A stretch of 34,633 bases of DNA from Calditrichota bacterium (lineage in GTDB: Bacteria > Calditrichota > Calditrichia > RBG-13-44-9 > J075). A program made the position numbers and the translations under genes. The stretch lies in contig JAGRBF010000143.1 in assembly GCA_020434205.1 (NCBI GenBank), forward strand, positions 348 to 34,980. The letters are read 5' to 3'. This document shows, piece after piece, positions 24,768 through 32,133 of the stretch (the first letter of the stretch is position 1; every line of letters begins with the position of its first letter). Below the pieces are notes generated by a model that searched no databases, was not told the origin of the DNA, and worked only from the letters and a program-made list of their open reading frames with translations.

Positions 24768-27700
24768 ATGACGTTTTACCGCTTTTATATCCTGCTTATC
24801 GGTATTTTACCCCAAATATTGATCTCCCAAACTATTTTTGACCGGGTTGTTACCAGTGAATTAATCAGCACCCCGGACAACTACCGAAGCCCTTCCTGGG
24901 TAGATTACGATCGGGATGGCGATCCGGATCTTTTTATTACCAATTATAATCAACCAAGTTACTTGTATGCCAATGATGGCAACGGCGATTTTTCAAGAAT
25001 TGTCGGCAATGCACTGACCGATTTTGCCATTTCCGCCCAAACCGGAACCTGGGCCGATTACAATCATGATGGCTTTTTGGATGTCTTTCTGCCAAATACC
25101 GATGGCCCAAACGCTTTTTTTGCAAATCTCGGCAACGGACAGTTTGAACAAAAGACGGATATCGGTCTCGTTTCTCATTGGCAAAATTCCCGGGATGCTA
25201 CCTGGGGAGACCTGGACGGTGATGGTTGGATGGATCTGGTGGTTACCAATGCTATTGAAGATAGTAAGATAAGCTTCTACCGAAATGTTCTTGGGGACCA
25301 TTTCGAATTAATGCCAATTAATTTTGGGATGGGGTTTCCGACCAACATCACTCTGGTGGATTATGATCAAAACGGTTTTCCGGACCTTTATGTAGCGAAT
25401 GCGGGTAATCCGAATTACCTCTTTCGAAATGACGGTGGTTGGCAGTTTACTCAGATTACTTCCGGTCCTCATGTCATGGATTCGGATCTCTCCCGTGGGG
25501 CAATCTGGGGCGATTATGACAATGATGGTGATTTTGATCTCTACGTTGTCAACGGGTCAAATTCTACCCCAGAGCGAAATCGCCTATACCGAAACGACGG
25601 TAATGAAGTATTTACCAGGGTTGATAATAGTGGGTTAACCGCGTTAAGAAAATATTCTACCGATGCCTCCTGGGCCGATTTCGACCGGGATGGAGATCTG
25701 GATATAATGATTGTCAATTCGGATTGGGAAAACGACCTTTATCAAAACAATGGTAATGGTACCTTTAGCAGAATGGACACTGAACTGCCGTCATTTGATA
25801 TCGGTTCCTCTAAAAGTGTAACCTGGATTGACTATGATCGGGATGATGACCTCGATTTATTTGTTACCAATGGTTCGTCCGGTCTGGAAAACAACTTTCT
25901 GTATCAGAACACCGGTGTTTCGGGCAATTGGCTGAATTTAAAAATTGAGGGCGGACCTCTTGGGGATTTTGGTGCTGATGGGGTCGTTGCCAGGGTTAAG
26001 GCAGTTATTCAGGGGGATACTGTCTGGCAAATGAAAAGAATTAGTGCCAAGGCCGGACGCGGGCACCAGGAATTCCCCGAGTTATTTTTTGGCCTTGGAG
26101 ATGCCGCCCTGGTTGATAGCCTTCACGTTTTTTGGCCCTGGCTACCGGAAACGCCTACCCTGTTAACGAATATTACCGTAAACCAACGCTTGGTTGTTAA
26201 TGAACCAGGTATTCCAACCCTATTTGAAATTCAACCCGATAGCCAATATACTGGTTTAAGTCAGACCATTACTATTGATGCTTTTAATGTTGATTTTCTT
26301 GCTGTACCCATAGATTCAGTTGCCATAGAAAATTCTCAGGGACGGTTAATTACGACTATCGTTACCGGTGTAACGCCTACCCGGGCCAGAACTACCCTTG
26401 TTTTGCCGACGCTTTTTCCAACAGGGATATACGATTTTATAGTATTCTGGAATAATGAGGAAATTATACTCCCGGAAAGTTTCAGAGTATTGGAGCCCGC
26501 TCCGATCACCACCGTCTCCGGCGATTCCTTCGGGGTAGCAGTGAGAGATGGGGATAGCCTTGAGGTTGAGTTGACCCTGTTCAACAATGCTGAGATTGGC
26601 GGTGGGGATTTGGAATTTCGGGCTTTTATAACAACCGATCCCGTTCTTTTGAGCGCCAATAAAAGAACCGGGAGCAATGCATCCTACACCCCGACCCAAT
26701 CTCCAAACGGGGTAGATCATCGCAAGGTTTTCGCGGATGCCGGCCGCAATTACGGCTATTACTTCTGGGATGATCTGACCCAATTTGTCCCAATGGGAGG
26801 ATTACAAGATATGGTCGCGGGTGACCTTGGTCCCGACGGCCGATTCTATATGGCGCATTATGATATTCAAAGCCGCTTTCGCATTGCCGCTATTGATACG
26901 CTCACGGGCGCCGATACCCTACAGGCATTTTTCGGATTGGGGAATTTCTATTACATCGAAGATCTGGACTACAGCCAGGAACTGGACAAATGGTTCATTT
27001 CCAGCAGCTATGAAGATTTATCGCGCCCCGGACAGGTTCACGAAATTGATGTTCTGACTGGCGTAACAAATCTGATTGCATCAATGCCAGAGCTACCGCA
27101 ACCCCGGGCAATTGTCGCCACACCGGAGGGTAAGATTCTCGTTATGGATGGTGGAACAAACTCCCTGAATTCTCTGGATCCGGTTTCAGGTGAGGTTACC
27201 CGGCTTGGACCCAGCTCGCGTTATTATTCAATGGAATTTGACCCGGAAACCGGGAATCTTTATGGTGCGCAAAGTCTGCGGATAAAAATTGTCAACCCCA
27301 ATACCGGAGCGTCTTTTTTATCCCGGGATGGTTTGGCGGAAGGACCTACCTCTTTTGGCCTTTCAGGAGATCCGTCCCAAAGGATTTTTACCATCTTGAA
27401 CTATCATTCCGGTTTAGTCCCCCCGCAAAGTGATATCACTATCGAAATTCTGGTAAAAGCAACCTCGCGGCTGGATTCCCTTGCCCGCGGTTGGCTGATT
27501 GTCAATACCAATGACCCCGAAAATCCCCTGTTCGAAATCCCACTTACGGTAACTGAGGATAATGCTGTCGGGAATCCGGAAAACCTTCCGGGGATTCCAG
27601 CCCAGTTTGCCCTGGAGCCGGCCTATCCCAATCCCTTTAATCCGGAAACACATATTCACTTTTCTATGGCAAATTCCGGAGATGTTCGCCTGGAGATTTT

Positions 27701-27881
27701 TAATGCCCTGGGACAAAAGGTAAGGACCCTTGTGGAAGGGAGAATGCCGGCTGGTCGCCATGCCGTCCTTTGGAATGGCCGCAACGATGCTGGAGGAGCG
27801 CTGGCGTCCGGTATTTATTTCTTACATCTGAAGGTCCTCGGGTTCTATCAGGGAAACCTGAAGCTGGTTCTGCTTCGATAG
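24768..27881 (+). CDS. Secreted FG-GAP/ASPIC protein with T9SS-like C-terminal sorting domain
   Basis: This 1037-residue protein starts with a signal peptide (about 1-20). Residues about 30-380 hold seven FG-GAP/VCBS-type repeats with calcium-binding-like loops (DYDRDGDPDLF, DYNHDGFLDVF, DLDGDGWMDLV, DYDNDGDFDLY, DFDRDGDLDIM), which should fold as a beta-propeller. An ASPIC/UnbV domain follows (about 385-475: NWLNLKIEGG, SAKAGRGHQE), then an Ig/IPT-like segment (about 480-590). A second propeller-like region spans about 600-920, and the end (about 943-1037) is a sorting domain with YPNPFNPET, IFNALGQKVRTL and ASGIYFLHL. Such C-terminal domains are used for T9SS export in Bacteroidota and are common in FCB phyla. 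The function is probably adhesion or a surface structure. Its place inside a glycan locus is unusual and could mean its surface attachment needs the glycan. Confidence 0.9.
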   Translation: MTFYRFYILLIGILPQILISQTIFDRVVTSELISTPDNYRSPSWVDYDRDGDPDLFITNYNQPSYLYANDGNGDFSRIVGNALTDFAISAQTGTWADYNHDGFLDVFLPNTDGPNAFFANLGNGQFEQKTDIGLVSHWQNSRDATWGDLDGDGWMDLVVTNAIEDSKISFYRNVLGDHFELMPINFGMGFPTNITLVDYDQNGFPDLYVANAGNPNYLFRNDGGWQFTQITSGPHVMDSDLSRGAIWGDYDNDGDFDLYVVNGSNSTPERNRLYRNDGNEVFTRVDNSGLTALRKYSTDASWADFDRDGDLDIMIVNSDWENDLYQNNGNGTFSRMDTELPSFDIGSSKSVTWIDYDRDDDLDLFVTNGSSGLENNFLYQNTGVSGNWLNLKIEGGPLGDFGADGVVARVKAVIQGDTVWQMKRISAKAGRGHQEFPELFFGLGDAALVDSLHVFWPWLPETPTLLTNITVNQRLVVNEPGIPTLFEIQPDSQYTGLSQTITIDAFNVDFLAVPIDSVAIENSQGRLITTIVTGVTPTRARTTLVLPTLFPTGIYDFIVFWNNEEIILPESFRVLEPAPITTVSGDSFGVAVRDGDSLEVELTLFNNAEIGGGDLEFRAFITTDPVLLSANKRTGSNASYTPTQSPNGVDHRKVFADAGRNYGYYFWDDLTQFVPMGGLQDMVAGDLGPDGRFYMAHYDIQSRFRIAAIDTLTGADTLQAFFGLGNFYYIEDLDYSQELDKWFISSSYEDLSRPGQVHEIDVLTGVTNLIASMPELPQPRAIVATPEGKILVMDGGTNSLNSLDPVSGEVTRLGPSSRYYSMEFDPETGNLYGAQSLRIKIVNPNTGASFLSRDGLAEGPTSFGLSGDPSQRIFTILNYHSGLVPPQSDITIEILVKATSRLDSLARGWLIVNTNDPENPLFEIPLTVTEDNAVGNPENLPGIPAQFALEPAYPNPFNPETHIHFSMANSGDVRLEIFNALGQKVRTLVEGRMPAGRHAVLWNGRNDAGGALASGIYFLHLKVLGFYQGNLKLVLLR

Positions 27882-28151
27882 GTGTTTCTGGGTTCGGTTT
27901 TGACGTCTATCACCGGTTTTCTGCTGCCCCTCCCTTAAAATGCCGGCACATTTTTTTAATTTTCTCTAAACCCCGGCCATTCAGGTCGATTCTTTATTCA
28001 AAATTGCGAAACTTTCATCAGTTTCAGCCATCACAATACAACCTGATTTTTGAATCAAATTGATTTTAAAGCCTCTCCGCAATAAGTTTGCGATCGCTCC
28101 GAAAGAGCAAAATTGATCTAAGTTAACGTTTTACCACGAGTTCGGTCCGTT
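27882..28151. other. Intergenic region before the initiating transferase
   Basis: This 270-base, A/T-rich non-coding stretch lies between the secreted protein and the sugar transferase. A weak hairpin with T-run is at 27937-27957. The rest may hold the promoter of the 660-aa gene, but no clear promoter boxes, riboswitch or small gene were recognised. Confidence 0.6.
27937..27957 (+). terminator. Weak possible intrinsic terminator
   Basis: AAAATG and CATTTT can pair around a CCGGCA loop and are followed by a run of T. The stem is only six base pairs and mostly A-T, so this is a tentative terminator for the secreted-protein gene. Confidence 0.3.
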
Positions 28152-30134
28152 ATGCCGCTGCAATTCAAGTCCAAACGACTCTCTTTTTTCTCTAATCTGC
28201 TCCTGGATTTTTCCCTGCTGAGCGTGGCATTCCTGGTGGTGTACTACTTCAAACGCCGCCATATCTACGTCGAAAAGACCATCCTGCTGTATTTGCCGGT
28301 CTATTTTGTGACCTGGTTGGGGGCCACTCTGCTGACCCGCAAGTTCCGGCATTACGATCAGGAAGACTACCTGCAGCGTCTGCGGCCCTATTTGATGGCC
28401 ATTTTGTTGCAGATCGGCAGCATGTCCATCTTGCTGTTCGCCTTCAATTGGCTCGATCTTTCCCGCTTTATTGTTTTTGGCTCGGTGGGGCTCTTTTTTC
28501 TGATGGAGATGATGTTTATTGCCGGGGCCTTTTTTCTGCCCATTGTCGCTAAAAGAAAGTCTTTTTCCGGTTATTCCTATTCGGTAACTTTCTTTTTCCT
28601 TGAGTTTGCTTTGATCTCCGGGATTTTCCTGGCCATTTACTTTTACAAACGCGGGCACCTGGTTCTCACCGACGAGTATAAGTCGATTTTCCTGGTGATC
28701 TTCTTCTCCTGGATGTTCATCAGCCTGTTTACCCACCGCTTCCGGATTCCCGAAGACCGCAATTATCTGAAGGTGCTGCGCCCCTTCATCCGCTCCTCGC
28801 TGTTGACCATCGGGCTGGTTTCTTTCTTTGTCTTTACCTTCCGCATCCTCGAATACTCGCGGCTGATCCTGTTTGGCTCCCTGGGGTTGTTTATGGTCTT
28901 CGAGGTAATGATGGTGACCATTTATTACCTCTATCACAAACCGCAGGAAACCGACGAACCGGTCCCCAATATTTTCAGCGCCACCCTGCTGGAAGAGCCG
29001 GAACCCATCCTTGAAGACACCACGGTTCGCTTGCACGAGGGCAAATACCGGGTTCCCGAGGAGGCCGAGGGCGGCATCAGCATCCGGCGCAAGCTGTGCA
29101 ACGTCTATTTGCGACACCTGCCCGAGGTCTATCAGTTCCTCGACGAGGTGGTGGATCTGGAATCGGTAGATTACATGACCGCCGAAAGCATCCACGCTTC
29201 TCACCCCTACAATGTGGAGGTGCTGCCGGACAATACCCTGCATTTTTTTATGAACCTCCATGAGATCAACGATATCCGGCGCATTAACCGCTATTTTATT
29301 GAGGTGAACAAAAAGCTGCGCGACGGGGCCATTTTTGTGGGGCGCTTCGAACCTTACGGCAAACGCCGCCAGCGTTTCCTGAAAAACTATTCCTATCGCC
29401 TGGGCAATATTCTCTACGTTTTCGATTTTATCTGGAAACGGGTTTTTCCCAAGCTGCCCTTCCTGCAGAAAATTTATTTCGGGGTGAGCAAAGGCAAGGG
29501 ACGGGTACTTTCCCGCGCGGAAGGATTGGGACGCCTGTATTACTGCGGTTTTGAAGTGATCGCCAATCGGGAAATCGACAATTACACCTATTTTGTGGTG
29601 CGCAAGGCCAAAGAACCTTCCAACGACGAAAATCCCTCCTATTCCCCGGTGTTTAAGATGAAACGTTCCGGGAAGGGCGGCAAGCCGATTTACGTCTATA
29701 AATTTCGCACCATGCATCCCTATTCGGAATACCTGCAGGACTACGTTCTGCGCATCAACGGCTATTCCAGCATCGGCAAACCCAAGGACGATTTCCGGGT
29801 AACCGCCTGGGGCAAGGTGATGCGAAAATACTGGTTGGATGAATTGCCGCAATTGCTTAATCTTTTCAAAGGCGAAATGACCCTGGTGGGGGTTCGCCCC
29901 ATTAGCCAGCGCTTTTTGAATGAGTTCCCGGAAGATATCAGAGAGCTTCGCAAAAAATACAAGCCCAGCTGTATTCCCGCTTATGTCTCGCTGCTCAAAC
30001 AATCCAAGGACGGCTTTATCGAAGCTGAAACGGCCTATATTCTGGAAAAGGAAAAACATCCTTTTACCACGGATCTGAAATATTTGTGGCTGGCCCTATA
30101 CAACATTGCCACCAACAAGATTCGCAGCGCCTAA
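28152..30134 (+). CDS. Initiating sugar-phosphate transferase with duplicated membrane module and inserted domain
   Basis: The protein has 660 residues. The C-terminal part (about 498-660) is a polyprenyl-phosphate sugar-1-phosphate transferase domain: KFRTM at 517-521, the Asp-Glu dyad in LDELPQL at 562-568, and VGVRPI at 579-584 (VGPRP in most relatives). It should start the lipid-linked glycan at the inner membrane. The N-terminal part is membrane-embedded and contains two similar units (about 12-130 and 145-262); compare YLQRLRPYLMAILLQIG with YLKVLRPFIRSSLLTIG, each followed by SR-(F/L)-I-x-FGS-x-GLF. Between them and the catalytic domain is a soluble region (about 300-490) with NLHEINDIRRINRYF, reminiscent of a degenerate class I methyltransferase. 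The membrane helix that normally leads into the catalytic domain is not evident. Start ATG 28152 has no strong Shine-Dalgarno site. Confidence 0.87.
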   Translation: MPLQFKSKRLSFFSNLLLDFSLLSVAFLVVYYFKRRHIYVEKTILLYLPVYFVTWLGATLLTRKFRHYDQEDYLQRLRPYLMAILLQIGSMSILLFAFNWLDLSRFIVFGSVGLFFLMEMMFIAGAFFLPIVAKRKSFSGYSYSVTFFFLEFALISGIFLAIYFYKRGHLVLTDEYKSIFLVIFFSWMFISLFTHRFRIPEDRNYLKVLRPFIRSSLLTIGLVSFFVFTFRILEYSRLILFGSLGLFMVFEVMMVTIYYLYHKPQETDEPVPNIFSATLLEEPEPILEDTTVRLHEGKYRVPEEAEGGISIRRKLCNVYLRHLPEVYQFLDEVVDLESVDYMTAESIHASHPYNVEVLPDNTLHFFMNLHEINDIRRINRYFIEVNKKLRDGAIFVGRFEPYGKRRQRFLKNYSYRLGNILYVFDFIWKRVFPKLPFLQKIYFGVSKGKGRVLSRAEGLGRLYYCGFEVIANREIDNYTYFVVRKAKEPSNDENPSYSPVFKMKRSGKGGKPIYVYKFRTMHPYSEYLQDYVLRINGYSSIGKPKDDFRVTAWGKVMRKYWLDELPQLLNLFKGEMTLVGVRPISQRFLNEFPEDIRELRKKYKPSCIPAYVSLLKQSKDGFIEAETAYILEKEKHPFTTDLKYLWLALYNIATNKIRSA

Positions 30135-30150
30135 ACCGGTGCGACCGGTT
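30134..30150 (+). other. Perfect hairpin at the stop codon of the transferase gene
   Basis: AACCGGT and ACCGGTT form a seven-base-pair stem around GCG, starting in the stop codon. There is no T-tract, so it is not a standard intrinsic terminator, but it could stabilise the 3' end. Confidence 0.5.
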
Positions 30151-30152
30151 GA

Positions 30153-30263
30153 GGCGCCGTAGGGGTCGGTCTTGACCGACCCTTCATGGATCCAGATCGG
30201 GTTTAGGCGCCGTAGGGGTCTTGACCGACCCCTCATGGATCCGGATCGGGTTTAGACGCCGTG
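30153..30263. repeat. Tandem pair of ~50-bp palindromic intergenic repeats
   Basis: Two near-identical units, 30153-30205 and 30206-30254, start GGCGCCGTAGGGGTC and end GATCGGGTTTA. The second lacks four bases (GGTC). A third partial unit (GACGCCGT) follows. The first unit contains a nine-base-pair hairpin at 30163-30182 (GGGTCGGTC, TT, GACCGACCC). This looks like a REP-type extragenic palindromic repeat. Confidence 0.85.
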
Positions 30264-30312
30264 AATCAATCCTTTTGATTGAACATCCCTTACCATAATC
30301 GCAGGATTTAAC

Positions 30313-31389
30313 ATGAAAACACCTTTTGCCATTGTCGGCTGCGGACGGATTGGCTCCCGGCACGCCGAACATATCGATAATTTTGCCACCCTGAAGGCGG
30401 TCTGCGATATCGATCCCCTCAAAGCCAAAGAACTGGGCGAAAAATATCAGGTTCCTTACTTCACCGATATGGATGAGATGTTGACCAGCATCCCGGATGT
30501 GGAGGTGGTTTCCATTTGCACCCCCAACGGTTTGCACGCCGACCACACCGTGTCCACCCTGCGCGCCGGAAAAAACGTGGTCTGTGAAAAACCGATGGCT
30601 TTGAGCGTCAGCGACTGCTGGCGCATGATCGGCGAGGCCGAAAAAATGGACAAGCACCTCTTTATCGTTAAACAAAACCGCTTTAACCCGCCGGTTCAAA
30701 AGCTCAAATCCGTGATAGACCAGGGCATTCTCGGTAAGGTTTATTCCATGCAGCTGAACTGCTTCTGGAACCGCAATCCCCAGTATTATCAGGAGTCGGA
30801 CTGGAAAGGCAGCATTGCCCTGGACGGCGGGATTCTCTACACCCAGTTTTCCCACTTTATCGACCTGATGTACTGGTTCCTGGGGGATGTGGTGAAGGTC
30901 TCCGCCACCGCGGCCAACTACTGCCACCAGGGTATGATCGAGTTTGAAGATACCCTGGTCGCCTCCATGGAATTTGCCAGCGGCGCTCTGGGCACCATGA
31001 ACTGCACCATCAACAGCTACAAAAAGAACATGGAAGGCTCCATCTCCATTTTCGCCGAAAAGGGCACCGTGAAAATCGGCGGGCAATACCTCAACGTGCT
31101 GGAATATCAGAATATTGAAGATCACGTTATCGAAGATATCGAAGCCCATCGCCCGGCCAACGACTACGGCTATTATCAGGGATCGATGTCCAACCACGAC
31201 AGCGTTATCAAGAACGTGATCGACGTGCTGCACCACGGCGGACAGATCGCCACCAATGGCTACGAAGGCATGAAAACCGTGGAGATCATCGAAAAAATTT
31301 ACGCCCGGGTGGATCAGGCTTCCCGGCTGAGCACCGCCACCGGTATCGGCAACGGGGTTGCCCGCCAGGATAACCGGTCCGATGGCTGA
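30313..31389 (+). CDS. wbpB: WbpB/WlbA-like UDP-GlcNAcA 3-dehydrogenase (Gfo/Idh family)
   Basis: This 358-residue Gfo/Idh-family enzyme has GCGRIGSRH at 9-17, CEKPMAL at 91-97 (catalytic-type K93), NRFNPPVQKLK near 120, and DGGILYTQFSHFIDLMYW (about 175-192) containing the expected active-site histidine. These fit WbpB/WlbA, which oxidises C3 of UDP-N-acetylglucosaminuronic acid to a 3-keto sugar for amination. Two genes below (31382, 32134) fit the next steps, N-acetylation and amination, which strengthens the call. AGGA is six bases before the ATG. Its last eight bases overlap the start of the acetyltransferase gene. Confidence 0.86.
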   Translation: MKTPFAIVGCGRIGSRHAEHIDNFATLKAVCDIDPLKAKELGEKYQVPYFTDMDEMLTSIPDVEVVSICTPNGLHADHTVSTLRAGKNVVCEKPMALSVSDCWRMIGEAEKMDKHLFIVKQNRFNPPVQKLKSVIDQGILGKVYSMQLNCFWNRNPQYYQESDWKGSIALDGGILYTQFSHFIDLMYWFLGDVVKVSATAANYCHQGMIEFEDTLVASMEFASGALGTMNCTINSYKKNMEGSISIFAEKGTVKIGGQYLNVLEYQNIEDHVIEDIEAHRPANDYGYYQGSMSNHDSVIKNVIDVLHHGGQIATNGYEGMKTVEIIEKIYARVDQASRLSTATGIGNGVARQDNRSDG

Positions 31390-31840
31390 TCCGCGCCTGC
31401 TGCAGATTGCCATCCGCGATGTCGAATTCGGCGAAAACGTAACCGTGGTCGAGCCGGTAAACCTCTACGGATGCCGGATCGGGGAGGGCAGCTTTATCGG
31501 CCCCTTCGTGGAAATCCAAAAAGATGTGGTAATCGGCCGCAACACCCGGATCCAGTCCCACGCTTTTATCTGCGAACTGGTCACCATCGGGGACAATTGT
31601 TTTGTCTCTCATGGGGCCATGTTCATCAACGACCTCTTCGACGGTGGTGGTCCGGCCGGCGGGGACAAAAGCAAGTGGTCCTCCACCCACATCGGCAACC
31701 GGGTCTCCATCGGCACCAACGCCACCATTCTGCCGGTGCGCATCTGCGACAACGTGGTCATCGGTGCCGGGTCGGTGGTTACCCGGGATATTACCGAACC
31801 GGGTATTTACGCCGGCAATCCGGCGCGCAAGATCCGCTAA
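31382..31840 (+). CDS. wbpD: WbpD/WlbB-like N-acetyltransferase (left-handed beta-helix)
   Basis: The product has about 152 residues, almost entirely hexapeptide repeats: GCRIGEGSFIGPFVEIQ, VVIGRNTRIQSHAFI, HIGNRVSIGTNATILPV, NVVIGAGSVVTRDI. The Asn-rich loop with VSHGAMFIND is typical of WbpD/WlbB/PglD-like CoA-dependent acetyltransferases. It would acetylate the 3-amino group made by the DegT aminotransferase. I chose ATG 31382, overlapping the wbpB stop by eight bases (AGGA eleven bases upstream); a TTG at 31358 is the alternative. It is shorter than Pseudomonas WbpD (about 190 residues). The gene is followed by a palindrome and a terminator. Confidence 0.87.
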   Translation: MADPRLLQIAIRDVEFGENVTVVEPVNLYGCRIGEGSFIGPFVEIQKDVVIGRNTRIQSHAFICELVTIGDNCFVSHGAMFINDLFDGGGPAGGDKSKWSSTHIGNRVSIGTNATILPVRICDNVVIGAGSVVTRDITEPGIYAGNPARKIR

Positions 31841-31871
31841 CGTAAGGGCGGGTTTGAAACCCGCCCTTACG
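31841..31871. repeat. Perfect 15-bp palindrome directly after the wbpD stop
   Basis: CGTAAGGGCGGGTTT is followed by one base and its exact reverse complement, beginning right after the TAA. It is G/C-rich and could fold into a very stable hairpin in RNA. No T-tract follows directly. Confidence 0.9.
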
Positions 31872-31902
31872 TTAGGCCATCAAACCCGCCCTTACATTAG
31901 GC
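31857..31902. repeat. Direct repeat of the palindrome's right arm
   Basis: A 21-base unit (AAACCCGCCCTTACGTTAGGC) at 31857-31877 recurs at 31882-31902 with one difference, at a 25-base period. With the palindrome before it, this looks like a composite extragenic repeat. Confidence 0.85.
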
Positions 31903-31932
31903 GGCCCCGGGGCGCCAAAATTTTCCAGGAAT

Positions 31933-31973
31933 AAAACCGGCCTTGCGTCAAACTGGGCCGGTTTTTCTTTTTT
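31933..31973 (+). terminator. Intrinsic (rho-independent) terminator
   Basis: AAAACCGGCC (31933-31942) pairs with GGCCGGTTTT (31956-31965) around a 13-base loop, and the stem runs into TTTTTCTTTTTT. This is the best terminator in the window. It would end transcription after the wbpB-wbpD pair and leave the next aminotransferase to its own promoter in 31974-32133. Confidence 0.85.
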
Positions 31974-32133
31974 AGATTGGCGGCGCATTTCGCCCTTTTT
32001 TGTTTTATTTTTGAGGTAATTATTGCGGAATTCGGGTGAGGTGTCGTTAATCTCCACAAGCCAAAGTTGGAATATCCGGCGCCCTTTTGAGTGCCTTCCA
32101 ATGTCCAAAATCATCTCAGAAAAGGATTCGCCA

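Noticed and set aside
28090-28097. GCGATCGC palindrome resembling cyanobacterial HIP1
   Set aside because: A single copy in one gap is not meaningful, and nothing else suggests a cyanobacterium.
28131-30059. Long minus-strand open frame of about 640 codons opposite the sugar transferase gene
   Set aside because: Its translation is rich in His, Gln and Gly without recognisable domains, as expected for the complement of a codon-biased gene. The plus-strand product has clear motifs.
30184-31413. Minus-strand open frame of about 400 codons opposite wbpB
   Set aside because: Low-complexity translation with no motif, fully overlapped by a well-supported Gfo/Idh gene.
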